Source: Riemerella anatipestifer (GTDB taxonomy: Bacteria > Bacteroidota > Bacteroidia > Flavobacteriales > Weeksellaceae). Taken from it: a stretch of 64,000 nt of DNA. The stretch spans positions 1,860,001-1,924,000 of the forward strand of contig NZ_CP073239.1 of NCBI RefSeq assembly GCF_009670965.2. Reading direction: 5' to 3'. Positions within the stretch are counted from its first letter, which is position 1, and every line of letters begins with the position of its first letter. Made by a program: the position numbers and the translations under genes. Below the pieces are notes generated by a model. The model ran no database searches. It was not told the DNA's origin and worked only from the letters and a program-made list of their open reading frames with translations. Below, piece by piece: positions 29,272 to 37,569 of the stretch.

Positions 29272-30882
29272 CTAGTCGTCTTTTTTCTTTTTGAATAATT
29301 TAGAAATATACTCCCAACCGAAAAATAATCCAAGAATGATAGCAGCTATCCACCAATAAGAAGTTTTGTGAGCCTCTCCTGTATTAGTAGCCTTAAACAT
29401 TCTGTCCCATCTTATTTTTTTAGGTCCTTCATCAAAGACACCTTGTAAGCTCATCCAAGTAAACATTGGTTTTCCCACAATGTATTCTTCTGGTACAAAT
29501 CCGAAAAATCTTGCGTCTAATGAAGCATCACGGTTATCACCCATCATAAAGTAATAATCTTGTTTGATGGTGTACTCATTAGCCTCTTTACCATTGATGT
29601 AGATTTTTCCGTTTTTGTTTTCTAGTTTATTGTGTTCATATTTAGAAATAATCCATTGGTATTCAGGAAGTGTTTCTTGATTGATTTTTACCACATCTCC
29701 TTTTTTAGGAATTCTGATAGGTCCATACCAATCCTGATTCCAATTTTTATTGATTGGGAAAATGGTATTAGTGGTATCAATTTTAGTCTGCTGAGGATTA
29801 AGGTAAGAAATTGTTTTTTCACCTTTTTCAGAAAGTATTTCTTCCGCTTTTACAAATTCAGGGAGTTGCTTAATATCTGCTAACAACTTATCTGTAAGCC
29901 CTTGGAAATGGTAAACATAACCATCAGCAGTAGCTCCTTCCTGTAAAGGTAAATATCCCAAACGATTCCAAAGTTGATTAACATCTATCTGCTGAGAAGT
30001 ATATACAAGATAAGAAACTTGATTCTCTTGGTCGCCCAGAATAACCTCTGGCTTACCATTGATGAAAAGCCTTCCTTTTCTAACTTCTAAGACATCACCG
30101 CCTACAGCCACACACCTTTTTACATAAGCATCTTTTCTATCTATAGCTGTATGTACAGAATCTTGCGGATAGTTAAATACTACAATATCTCTACGCTCCA
30201 CTTTCTCCCAACCAGGTAGTCTAAAATAAGGTAGCTTAACGGCTTCTACATAAGATTTAGGGTCGTCTTTTGGATTTTTAGGCTCTCCTGTATCCATTAT
30301 TGTTCCTTGCAAAAATGGGATAGCTAAAGGTCTCATTGGCATTCTATAGCCGTAGTTGAGTTTATTAACAAACAAGAAATCTCCCACCAACAGAGTACGC
30401 TCCATAGACCCTGTAGGAATACCAAATGGCTGAGTGATAAAAGTATGTATAACCGTAGCAAACACCGCCGCAAAGGTAATAGACCCTAAGAAAGATTCTT
30501 TTTTCTCTTCCTTTTCTTCTCCACTTAGATAGAAGGTATCTTTTTCTTCAATTTCCGTTTTAGGGTTGTAATTAACCGTTGCCATATAGATAAATGGCAA
30601 TACTACCGTAAGAATTTGACTTACAATATCTGTTTTCCCAAATTTCTTCATAAGATGTAAGTGAAAAACAGACATCATAATAGGACCTACAATAGGGAAG
30701 TAGGATAATACTACCCACCATTTCGGCTGTTCGGTTTCTTTTAAAACTATAAAATAGTTATAAAATGGTATAAAAGCAAAAATAGGATTGTATCCCATTT
30801 TCTTAAATAGTTTCCATGTAGAAACACCCATTAGTACAGAAAGAATGAGTACAAAAACGGTATATTTTAATATATAATCCAT
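29272..30882 (-). CDS. lepB: Signal peptidase I with extra N-terminal membrane domain
   Basis: Removes signal peptides from Sec and Tat substrates on the outer face of the inner membrane. Catalytic Ser159 (GSMERTLLVGDF) and Lys255 (YVKRCVAVGGD) are present, and the family's last box reads MMGDNRDASLDARFFG. An insertion of about 150 residues separates the Lys box from the last box, as usual in Bacteroidota. The first 105 residues form an extra domain with about three hydrophobic spans (DUF5684-like), followed by the usual anchor before the catalytic domain; a second anchor lies at the C-terminus. The gene abuts wbqC and follows dapB. Confidence 0.94.
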   Translation of the reverse strand: MDYILKYTVFVLILSVLMGVSTWKLFKKMGYNPIFAFIPFYNYFIVLKETEQPKWWVVLSYFPIVGPIMMSVFHLHLMKKFGKTDIVSQILTVVLPFIYMATVNYNPKTEIEEKDTFYLSGEEKEEKKESFLGSITFAAVFATVIHTFITQPFGIPTGSMERTLLVGDFLFVNKLNYGYRMPMRPLAIPFLQGTIMDTGEPKNPKDDPKSYVEAVKLPYFRLPGWEKVERRDIVVFNYPQDSVHTAIDRKDAYVKRCVAVGGDVLEVRKGRLFINGKPEVILGDQENQVSYLVYTSQQIDVNQLWNRLGYLPLQEGATADGYVYHFQGLTDKLLADIKQLPEFVKAEEILSEKGEKTISYLNPQQTKIDTTNTIFPINKNWNQDWYGPIRIPKKGDVVKINQETLPEYQWIISKYEHNKLENKNGKIYINGKEANEYTIKQDYYFMMGDNRDASLDARFFGFVPEEYIVGKPMFTWMSLQGVFDEGPKKIRWDRMFKATNTGEAHKTSYWWIAAIILGLFFGWEYISKLFKKKKDD

Positions 30883-30913
30883 TGGTTTATTTTTTATTGA
30901 ATATAATCATTAT

Positions 30914-31612
30914 TTATTGAAACAAAACATCTTTCATACTGAAGTTTCCTTGTTTGCCAATAATCCATTCGGAAGCAATTACGGCTCCTAGGGCAAATCC
31001 GTTTCGGTTAAAAGCGGTATGTTTTATTTCAATTTCATCTACTTCGGAACGATAGAATACACTATGAGTACCAGGTACCTCGTCTTCTCTTATGGCTGTA
31101 ATGCCTAAGGTTTTATCTTTAGTTTCATCTAACTTCCAACTATCAAAATCAGTATGTTTTATAATGCCTTCTGCTAGAGTAATTGCCGTTCCGCTAGGAG
31201 CATCTTTTTTGTGGGTGTGATGAATTTCCTCTAACTGACAACCATATTCTCCAAAGTTATTCATTAGCTGAGCAAGTCTTTCATTTAGTTCAAAAAATAA
31301 ATTAACTCCAAGACTAAAGTTAGACCCATATAAAAAAGCGGTTTTGTTAGCTTCTGCTATTTTTTCTATTTCAGGCTTTCTTTCTAACCACCCTGTTGTA
31401 CCACAAACCACAGGAATATTAAGTTCAAGACAAGTTTTGATATTTTCGAAAGCGACTTCTGGATTAGAAAATTCTATTACCACATCGGGCTGATTAAGAT
31501 TTTCTAGGGTAGGAGATTCATTAAGCCTAGCAACCACTTGATGTCCTCTTTGGGTAGCTATTTGGTCTATAATTTTCCCCATTTTACCATATCCTACTAG
31601 TGCAATTTTCAT
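30914..31612 (-). CDS. dapB: 4-hydroxy-tetrahydrodipicolinate reductase
   Basis: Reduces 4-hydroxy-tetrahydrodipicolinate with NAD(P)H in the lysine and meso-diaminopimelate pathway, supplying peptidoglycan. Visible signatures: the Rossmann start KIALVGYGKMGK, the CGTTGW motif, and the catalytic EIHHTHKKDAPSGTA, in which the paired histidines and the lysine are active-site residues. At 232 residues it is the compact Bacteroidota form. It lies between DUF5683 and lepB in the parA operon. Confidence 0.96.
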   Translation of the reverse strand: MKIALVGYGKMGKIIDQIATQRGHQVVARLNESPTLENLNQPDVVIEFSNPEVAFENIKTCLELNIPVVCGTTGWLERKPEIEKIAEANKTAFLYGSNFSLGVNLFFELNERLAQLMNNFGEYGCQLEEIHHTHKKDAPSGTAITLAEGIIKHTDFDSWKLDETKDKTLGITAIREDEVPGTHSVFYRSEVDEIEIKHTAFNRNGFALGAVIASEWIIGKQGNFSMKDVLFQ

Positions 31613-31625
31613 AAGTTTTGTTTTT

Positions 31626-32234
31626 TTAAAATCTATAATTGAGTGAGAACCCTAATTTTCCGTTTTGTAAGCCCCATTGGTCACTGAGTAGAGTAGGAGC
31701 AATGGCTAAATCTGGGTCGTTTCTTTGTTCGTGTAAATGAGCGTCCACAACGGCATCAATAATATTGAGCAAATAAATTCCTGCCGAAATGGCGATGGCA
31801 TAATCTCTTTGGCGTTTCATTCGGTCTTGTGTATTTCCAAGAACGGTAGCATCTACACCGCTAATGCCAGAAAATTCGTGTGGCTGATTGTTAAGCTCTG
31901 CTACAAAAGCTTTTCGGTAGCGTTCATAATTGTTTTGATTCCAAATGGCAATGCCCACGCTGGTACCTACAGCACCCCATACAATAGGGATTTTCCAATA
32001 TTTTTTGTTATAATACTGTCCTAAACCCGGTAATACAGCAGAATAAAGCCCTGCAAGTGTGGGGTTGTAAGTCTTAATAATGGGGTTAGCATTAGCTTTT
32101 TCTATTTCTTGTATTACTTCAGTCTCTGTTTTGGAAATATCAGTTGTGTCTACACCAGTATTTTGAGCAAACCCTAGTGAAACGAACAATAAAGCTAAAA
32201 AACTAAAAGCCTTAGACATTAATCTATTTTTCAA
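31626..32234 (-). CDS. DUF5683 membrane-associated protein
   Basis: A 202-residue exported protein with a signal peptide ending near GFAQN. The middle contains the typical DUF5683 features: YSAVLPGLGQYYNKKYWKIP, then a hydrophobic IVWGAVGTSVGIAIW, and a later RDYAIAISAGIYLLNIIDAVVDAHL helix. A membrane or envelope role is inferred from topology; no activity is known. Its start overlaps the parB 3' end by 11 bases. Confidence 0.8.
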   Translation of the reverse strand: MKNRLMSKAFSFLALLFVSLGFAQNTGVDTTDISKTETEVIQEIEKANANPIIKTYNPTLAGLYSAVLPGLGQYYNKKYWKIPIVWGAVGTSVGIAIWNQNNYERYRKAFVAELNNQPHEFSGISGVDATVLGNTQDRMKRQRDYAIAISAGIYLLNIIDAVVDAHLHEQRNDPDLAIAPTLLSDQWGLQNGKLGFSLNYRF

Positions 32235-33114
32235 AAGCGTTTAAAATTCTTTCTAACTCTTCTTCATTATTGAAATCAAAAACTATTTTTCCTTTTTTTC
32301 CGTTGGCAGAAGCCTTAATGTCTACTTTTATGTCTAGCAAATCAGAAAGGGATTTTTGAGTTCTTTTTAAATGATTAGGAAGTTCTTTTTCTACTTTATT
32401 TCTTTTCTCCTTAGGGTTTTTCAGTCCAGCCGCTACGGCTTCAGCTTGGCGGACATTAAGCTGTTCTTTGATAATTTTATCAAATAACTCTTGTTGTAGC
32501 TTTTCGTCTTGAAGGCTTATAATGGCTCTTCCGTGTCCCGCTGAAATAGCTCCAGTTCTAATAGCTCCTTGTACTTCTGGACTTAATCTTAGAAGGCGGA
32601 TATAATTAGTAATCGTACTTCTTTCTTTACCAATACGCTGACTTAGGTTTTCCTGCGTCATACCTATTTCTTCAAGTAATCTTTGATAGGTTAGAGCAAT
32701 TTCGATAGCATCTAAATCTTCTCTTTGAATATTTTCCACAAGAGCCATTTCCAAAAGCTCCTGGTCGTTTACTAAACGAATATAGGCAGGTATAGTCTTT
32801 AATCCTGCAATTTGAGAAGCACGGTATCTACGTTCCCCTGAAATAATTTCAAACTTAGCACCGTCTTTTCTAAGCGTGATGGGTTGTATTACACCTAGAT
32901 TTTTGATAGATTGTGCTAATTGATTAAGAGCGTCTTCGTCAAAGTAAGTTCTAGGCTGGTTAGGGTTTGGATAAATATCTTCTATGTTAATCTCTACGAT
33001 ACTCCCCATAATCTGTTTCGCACCTTCGTCTGTTGCAGTATTTATGGTTGCCTTTTTTTCGGCATTTAATATCGCTCCTAGACCTCGCCCCATGGCTCTT
33101 TTTTTATCTTTCAT
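32224..33114 (-). CDS. parB: Chromosome-partitioning protein ParB
   Basis: A CTP-dependent DNA clamp that loads at parS sites and works with ParA to segregate replication origins. The N-terminal ParB/CTPase domain has IYPNPNQPRTYFDEDAL and the signature EIISGERRYRASQIAG. A helix-turn-helix follows (EEIGMTQENLSQRIGKERST, then NYIRLLRL) and a short C-terminal dimer domain ends the 296 residues. It begins 26 bases after parA and overlaps DUF5683 by 11 bases. I did not find a convincing parS palindrome in the window. Confidence 0.96.
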   Translation of the reverse strand: MKDKKRAMGRGLGAILNAEKKATINTATDEGAKQIMGSIVEINIEDIYPNPNQPRTYFDEDALNQLAQSIKNLGVIQPITLRKDGAKFEIISGERRYRASQIAGLKTIPAYIRLVNDQELLEMALVENIQREDLDAIEIALTYQRLLEEIGMTQENLSQRIGKERSTITNYIRLLRLSPEVQGAIRTGAISAGHGRAIISLQDEKLQQELFDKIIKEQLNVRQAEAVAAGLKNPKEKRNKVEKELPNHLKRTQKSLSDLLDIKVDIKASANGKKGKIVFDFNNEEELERILNAFEK

Positions 33115-33140
33115 TTAACAATGATTTAGATTTAATATTT

Positions 33141-33914
33141 TTAGTTTGATACTTTTTCTTCATTTTTGAGTAAAACTTCCTCAGCAAGTTGTATGTACTG
33201 TATAGCACCTTTACTCTCGGCATCGTACATTAGGATACTTTCTCCAAAGCTAGGAGCTTCGCTAAGCCTTACATTACGATTGATAACGGTTTCAAAAACC
33301 ATATCTGGAAAGTGGGTATTTACTTCTTCTACCACTTGGTTGGAAAGCCTAAGTCTTCCATCATACATTGTTAGGAGAAGCCCCTCTATATCCAAACTAG
33401 GATTGTGTATATTTTGGACATTTTTGATGGTATTAAGTAATTTGCCTAAACCTTCTAGAGCATAATATTCACACTGGATAGGAATAATAACAGAGTCGGC
33501 CGAAGTAAGTGCATTAACTGTGATAAGACCTAAGCTAGGAGCACAGTCTATAATGATGTAGTCATAATCGTCCTTTACTTCTTCTAGAGCTTGTTTTAGC
33601 ATGTACTCTCTGTTGTCTCTATCTACAAGTTCTATCTCTGCAGCAACCAAATCTATGTGAGACGGAATGATGTCTAAATTAGGAGAGCTAGTTGGTACAA
33701 TACATTCTTTCGCGGTAACGCTATGTTCCAAAAGATTGTAAGTAGAATATTGCACTTCCTCTATGCCTAGCCCAGAAGTGGCATTAGCCTGAGGGTCTGC
33801 ATCTATAATCAAAACTTTTTTCTCCAAAACGCCTAATGCCGCAGCCAAATTAACGGAAGTTGTAGTTTTCCCTACACCACCTTTCTGATTAGCAACACCT
33901 ATTATTTTACCCAT
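33141..33914 (-). CDS. parA: Chromosome-partitioning ATPase ParA
   Basis: A Walker-type ATPase (Soj/ParA) that moves ParB-bound origins. The deviant Walker A KGGVGKTTTSVNLAAALG starts near residue 10, the A' motif DADPQANATSG near 40, and DYIIIDCAPSLGL is the Walker B region. 257 residues is the compact chromosomal type, lacking the long N-terminal DNA-binding domain of plasmid ParA. It heads the operon parA-parB-DUF5683-dapB-lepB-wbqC and has the best promoter match in the window. Confidence 0.96.
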   Translation of the reverse strand: MGKIIGVANQKGGVGKTTTSVNLAAALGVLEKKVLIIDADPQANATSGLGIEEVQYSTYNLLEHSVTAKECIVPTSSPNLDIIPSHIDLVAAEIELVDRDNREYMLKQALEEVKDDYDYIIIDCAPSLGLITVNALTSADSVIIPIQCEYYALEGLGKLLNTIKNVQNIHNPSLDIEGLLLTMYDGRLRLSNQVVEEVNTHFPDMVFETVINRNVRLSEAPSFGESILMYDAESKGAIQYIQLAEEVLLKNEEKVSN

Positions 33915-33931
33915 ATTTTTGATTTAAGTCC

Positions 33932-33962
33932 CAAAAATACAATTTTTTTAATGCAGTCTCAA
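33932..33962 (-). promoter_or_regulatory. Promoter of the parA operon
   Basis: Minus strand: -33 TTG (33960-33962), a 20-base spacer, then TATTTTTG (33932-33939), an exact Bacteroidota sigma-70 promoter. The parA start is 18 bases downstream of the -7 box. Confidence 0.75.
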
Positions 33963-34020
33963 TTTTCAAAATATAAAAATATGTTAATTTGTTTGTAATG
34001 AATGCTTTAAACTTATAAAA

Positions 34021-34055
34021 AATTATCCACAATTTTAAGGTAATTGTGGATAATT
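34021..34055 (-). terminator. Inverted repeat with two DnaA-box sequences; likely tonB terminator
   Basis: A 14-bp perfect stem (AATTATCCACAATT / AATTGTGGATAATT) with a 7-base loop. On the minus strand it is followed by TTTT, so it can terminate tonB, whose stop is 27 bases upstream. Each arm contains the canonical DnaA box TTATCCACA (34023-34031 forward; 34045-34053 reverse), so it may also bind DnaA next to the parA promoter. Confidence 0.7.
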
Positions 34056-34081
34056 AATTGGTCAAAAATTGTAATTATTTA

Positions 34082-34936
34082 TCATTCAAACTTTATAGAT
34101 ACAGGAATTTTGAAGTAAGAACGCACTGCCTCTCCTTTAATTTTAGCTGGAGTCCATTTACCTCTGACAGATTTTATGGCTTTTTCTGCTTCCTTATTAA
34201 ACATATTGTTTTGCCCCTCCGCTTTTACATTGGTAATAGTACCATCTTTTTCTACCACAAATGTTACCATTGCCTTTACAAGACCTTCCTCTCCAACCAT
34301 TGCTTCATAATCAAAATTCTCACCTACTTTAGCTCTAAAAGAATCTATACCTCCCATAAATACAGCATCTTCGTCCACTACGGTTTCTATAACATTATTG
34401 GGTTTAATTATTTCTGGCGTTGTATTATTAGTAACTGTTCCATTTCCAATGTTAGGTTTAGTAGGTACAATACTAGTGGTAGATATAGTTCCTTCTTTGT
34501 TCTCTAAACCAGATGCCGCTGTTTGTAGAGTTTTAACACTTGGCAGAGGTGTTTCTATAGGAGGATTAGCCATAGGTGTAGGGACACGAGTATCCACTGT
34601 TTTAACTTCTACCGTTTTTTCAACTTTCTTAACCGATTGTACTTTTGGTACGATGGGTTTTACTATTTTTTTATCTTCTTTTTTTATAGGCTCAACAGGT
34701 TTTAGCTCTATTTCTACGCCTTTATTGGTAGTAATATGCACTTTTTTTGTTTGCAAATAAGCATAGGTCCCTCCAATGAAAACCCCGAATAAAGCTACTC
34801 CTGAAAATAAAGCTTTTTTAAGATAATAATCAGCTTCTGCTCTAAGAGAATAGGCTCCATAGGCTTTATTTCTACCTGCAAATAAGAGCTCATCTAGAGC
34901 TTTTTGTTCGTTTTGATTTTGTGAAAAAGTTATCAT
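34082..34936 (-). CDS. tonB: Energy transducer TonB
   Basis: Couples the inner-membrane proton motive force to outer-membrane TonB-dependent receptors. The 284 residues show a cytoplasmic N-terminus (about 1-40, with LDELLFAGRNKAYGAYSLR typical of Bacteroidota TonB), one membrane helix (about 46-65), a periplasmic linker rich in Pro/Lys/Val, and the C-terminal TonB domain with GLVKAMVTFVVEKDGTITN and KSVRGKWTPAKIKG. No exbB/exbD neighbours are present, so this may be one of several TonB paralogues. Confidence 0.93.
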   Translation of the reverse strand: MITFSQNQNEQKALDELLFAGRNKAYGAYSLRAEADYYLKKALFSGVALFGVFIGGTYAYLQTKKVHITTNKGVEIELKPVEPIKKEDKKIVKPIVPKVQSVKKVEKTVEVKTVDTRVPTPMANPPIETPLPSVKTLQTAASGLENKEGTISTTSIVPTKPNIGNGTVTNNTTPEIIKPNNVIETVVDEDAVFMGGIDSFRAKVGENFDYEAMVGEEGLVKAMVTFVVEKDGTITNVKAEGQNNMFNKEAEKAIKSVRGKWTPAKIKGEAVRSYFKIPVSIKFE

Positions 34937-35156
34937 TTGTCATAAAATTTAAAATTAATACTAAATAAATCTACAAATGATTATTAGTTTTGAGGCTTTT
35001 TGCAAAAAGTAATTTGAAACAAACAATTTTCTTGCCAAATTCTCTTATTTCTAAAAAAAAGTCGGATTATGAAGATAATGTTAATTTTTTGTAATAAAAG
35101 TTATGAAATCTAATTTATTTAAAAACTTTATTTAAAGTAACAACGAATAATTTAGG

Positions 35157-35182
35157 TTGATTAACATTTTTTAATATCTTTG
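35157..35182 (+). promoter_or_regulatory. Promoter of mscL
   Basis: TTG (35157-35159), a 15-base spacer and TATCTTTG (35175-35182), an exact -7 match; the spacer is slightly short. The 270-base region upstream, between tonB and mscL, shows no gene. Confidence 0.55.
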
Positions 35183-35207
35183 TGCGTAAGAAAATATAAT
35201 AAATATT

Positions 35208-35579
35208 ATGGGATTTATCAAAGAATTTAAAGAATTTGCTCTTAGAGGCAATGTTATTGACTTAGCTGTCGGTGTAATTATAGGGGGTGCTTTCGGAAAG
35301 ATTGTAAACTCTTTTGTAGAAGATGTTATTACTCCAGCACTACTTAGTCCAGCATTAGAAAAGCTTGGGGCAGAAAATATAGCTCAACTAACTTGGAATG
35401 GTATTAAATATGGAAGTTTCCTTTCTGCTGTTATCAGTTTCTTATGTATAGCTTTTGTTTTGTTTGTAATGATTAAAGGTATTAACAAAATGAAGAAAGA
35501 AGAAAAATTAGAAGAAGCTCCAGCAGGACCTACACAAGAAGAGCTTTTAGCAGAAATAAGAGATTTACTAAAAAAATAA
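35208..35579 (+). CDS. mscL: Large-conductance mechanosensitive channel
   Basis: Opens on membrane tension to release solutes during osmotic downshock. The 123 residues have the N-terminal FKEFALRGNVIDLAVGVIIGGAFGKIV motif area, the first membrane helix, a periplasmic loop, the second helix (SAVISFLCIAFVLFVMI), and a charged C-terminal helix ending in EELLAEIRDLLKK. Length is normal. It has its own promoter and a strong terminator. Confidence 0.97.
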   Translation: MGFIKEFKEFALRGNVIDLAVGVIIGGAFGKIVNSFVEDVITPALLSPALEKLGAENIAQLTWNGIKYGSFLSAVISFLCIAFVLFVMIKGINKMKKEEKLEEAPAGPTQEELLAEIRDLLKK

Positions 35580-35597
35580 TTTCAACAATATTTTTTC

Positions 35598-35621
35598 AAC
35601 CGCCATATGGCGGTTTTTTTT
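35598..35621 (+). terminator. Terminator after mscL
   Basis: Perfect 18-base palindrome AACCGCCATATGGCGGTT followed by a T tract, 19 bases past the stop. Confidence 0.85.
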
Positions 35622-35653
35622 ATTTTTGCTCAATATTGTTATAATCTTGTGTT

Positions 35654-36310
35654 ATGTCTATAGAAACTAATTATACCCAACTTGTATCACAAATTCCTAA
35701 AACTGTAAATCTTGTAGCGGTTTCTAAAACTTATCCCGTTGAAGATATACAAAAAGTTTACAATTTGGGGCATAAAGTATTTGGAGAAAACAAAGTACAA
35801 GAGTTGGTTGCCAAACATACTGAGTTGCCAAGTGATATACAGTGGCATCTTATAGGGCATCTACAAACCAATAAGGTTAAATATATTGCTCCTTTTGTCC
35901 ACACTATACAAAGTGTGGATTCGGAAAAGCTATTACACGAAATAGATAAACAAGCAGGAAAACACAAGAGAATCATCAATATTTTGCTTCAAGTTAAAAT
36001 TGCAGAAGAAGATACTAAAACAGGTATGGAAATTAATGAAGTAAAAGAGTTATGTGTTAAAATAAAACAAGGCGAATTTCCTAATATCAAATTACAAGGA
36101 TTGATGGGAATGGCGACTTTTACCGATGATGAAACCCAAATCAGAAGAGAATTTTCTTTTCTGAAGCAGTTATATGATTATCTTTCAGATTCTCATCAGT
36201 TAAATACTCTATCTATGGGTATGAGTGGCGATTTTCCGTTGGCAATAGAATGCGGAGCTAATTCTATTAGAGTTGGGTCTGCCATATTTGGTGTGAGAAA
36301 TTATCAATAA
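35654..36310 (+). CDS. YggS-family PLP homeostasis protein
   Basis: Binds pyridoxal 5'-phosphate in a TIM barrel and keeps free PLP levels low; no enzymatic reaction is firmly known. The PLP-binding Lys25 lies in LVAVSKTYP. The family motifs FGENKVQEL and WHLIGHLQTNK are present, along with GLMGMATF and LSMGMSGDFPLAIE. 218 residues is typical. It starts 43 bases after mscL and is followed 36 bases later by a response regulator gene that has its own -7 element. Confidence 0.93.
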   Translation: MSIETNYTQLVSQIPKTVNLVAVSKTYPVEDIQKVYNLGHKVFGENKVQELVAKHTELPSDIQWHLIGHLQTNKVKYIAPFVHTIQSVDSEKLLHEIDKQAGKHKRIINILLQVKIAEEDTKTGMEINEVKELCVKIKQGEFPNIKLQGLMGMATFTDDETQIRREFSFLKQLYDYLSDSHQLNTLSMGMSGDFPLAIECGANSIRVGSAIFGVRNYQ

Positions 36311-36334
36311 TTTAGAATTTAATTTAAATATAAC

Positions 36335-36342
36335 TATCTTTG
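36335..36342 (+). promoter_or_regulatory. -7 element directly before the response-regulator gene
   Basis: TATCTTTG, an exact TAnnTTTG match, ends only four bases before the ATG at 36347. Transcription would start at or near the first codon, so the mRNA may be leaderless. No -33 TTG is seen at the expected distance. Confidence 0.45.
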
Positions 36343-36346
36343 TTCT

Positions 36347-37531
36347 ATGCAAAAAATATTAATTGTAGAAGACGAAAAAGCCATTTCAGGCTTGCTTAAA
36401 AATATTCTTTCTGAGGAAGTTAAGGATTATGAAATTTTAGTAGCAGATGACGGATTAGAGGCTTATAAACTAATAGAAAAAGAAGATTTTTCTCTAGTAA
36501 TATCCGATATAAAAATGCCTAAAGTATCAGGTACAGAGCTTTTACAAAAAGCTTTAGAAATAAAACCAGATACTGCTTTTGTGATGATTTCTGCCCACGG
36601 AGATATCAATACAGCGGTACAATGTCTTAAACAGGGTGCTTATGACTTTATAGAGAAGCCTATAGACCTCAACAGACTTATCACGAGCGTGAGAAATACT
36701 TTGGAGCGAAAGGAACTCAAAGCTTCTAATCAAATCTTAAAGAAGGAGAATACTCAGCTTAAGAAAAAAGTAAATAAAAAATACCAAATGATTGGTAGCT
36801 CGGAAGCCCTTAAGAAAATCCAAGATATGATAGATAAAGTGGCTCCGTCTGATGCTAGAGTTCTAATTACTGGTCCCAATGGTGCAGGTAAGGAACTAGT
36901 GGCTCACGCTTTACATTCTCAAAGCGAACGCTCCAAAGGACCTATGGTAGAAGTAAACTGTGCTGCAATACCTTCAGAATTGATAGAGAGCGAATTGTTC
37001 GGACATATGAAGGGCTCTTTTACAGGTGCTGTTAAGGATAAGTCTGGTAAATTTGAGCAAGCTAATGGAGGAACGATATTTTTAGACGAAATAGGTGATA
37101 TGAGTTTGGTGGCACAAGCCAAAGTGCTCAGAGCCTTACAAGAACATAAAGTATCTCCTGTGGGAAGTGATAAAGAAATAAAAATAGATGTAAGAGTCTT
37201 AGCAGCAACTAATAAAAACTTACAAAAAGAGATAGAGGAAGGACGATTTAGGGAAGATTTATACCACCGACTTTCGGTAATAGAAATACAGGTTCCTGCC
37301 CTTAACGATAGAAAAGAAGATATACCTCTACTTGTGGAACATTTTGCACAAAATATAGCTTCTGAGAATGGTAGTCCTGTAAAAGAATTTAGTAAGGAAG
37401 CTCTAAAAGCTCTTCAAAACTATGATTGGACAGGTAACATTCGTGAGTTAAGAAATGTCGTTGAAAGGCTAACTATATTAGGCGAAAATCCTGTAAGCGA
37501 GAATGATATTTCCAACTTTGTTAAAAAATAA
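36347..37531 (+). CDS. Sigma-54-type response regulator without DNA-binding domain
   Basis: A 394-residue NtrC-like protein: receiver domain (1-120; phosphoacceptor Asp54 in VISDIKMP, Lys104 in FIEKP), a helical linker (120-145), and a sigma-54 AAA+ domain (about 148-375) with ELFGHMKGSFTGAV, Walker B GGTIFLDEIGD and WTGNIRELRN. Three oddities: it ends right after the AAA+ domain, with no Fis-type helix-turn-helix; the GAFTGA loop reads GSFTGA (223-228); and Walker A reads GPNGAGKE (176-183), where GESGTGKE is usual. No histidine kinase is adjacent. Confidence 0.9.
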   Translation: MQKILIVEDEKAISGLLKNILSEEVKDYEILVADDGLEAYKLIEKEDFSLVISDIKMPKVSGTELLQKALEIKPDTAFVMISAHGDINTAVQCLKQGAYDFIEKPIDLNRLITSVRNTLERKELKASNQILKKENTQLKKKVNKKYQMIGSSEALKKIQDMIDKVAPSDARVLITGPNGAGKELVAHALHSQSERSKGPMVEVNCAAIPSELIESELFGHMKGSFTGAVKDKSGKFEQANGGTIFLDEIGDMSLVAQAKVLRALQEHKVSPVGSDKEIKIDVRVLAATNKNLQKEIEEGRFREDLYHRLSVIEIQVPALNDRKEDIPLLVEHFAQNIASENGSPVKEFSKEALKALQNYDWTGNIRELRNVVERLTILGENPVSENDISNFVKK

Positions 37532-37569
37532 CAAGAGAAATATTAGCCTTATAAACTTATCATAATGTT

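Noticed and set aside
32224-33914. parS sites near parAB
   Set aside because: No palindrome of the known GTTNCACGTGNAAC-like type was found by eye in or near the operon.
34058-34507. 149-codon plus-strand ORF overlapping tonB and the terminator
   Set aside because: Antisense to the conserved TonB domain, with Phe/Tyr/Ser-rich sequence typical of a shadow frame.
34398-34760. 120-codon plus-strand ORF opposite tonB
   Set aside because: It is the mirror of the Pro/Val/Lys-rich TonB linker; residue composition is unnatural and there is no promoter or context.
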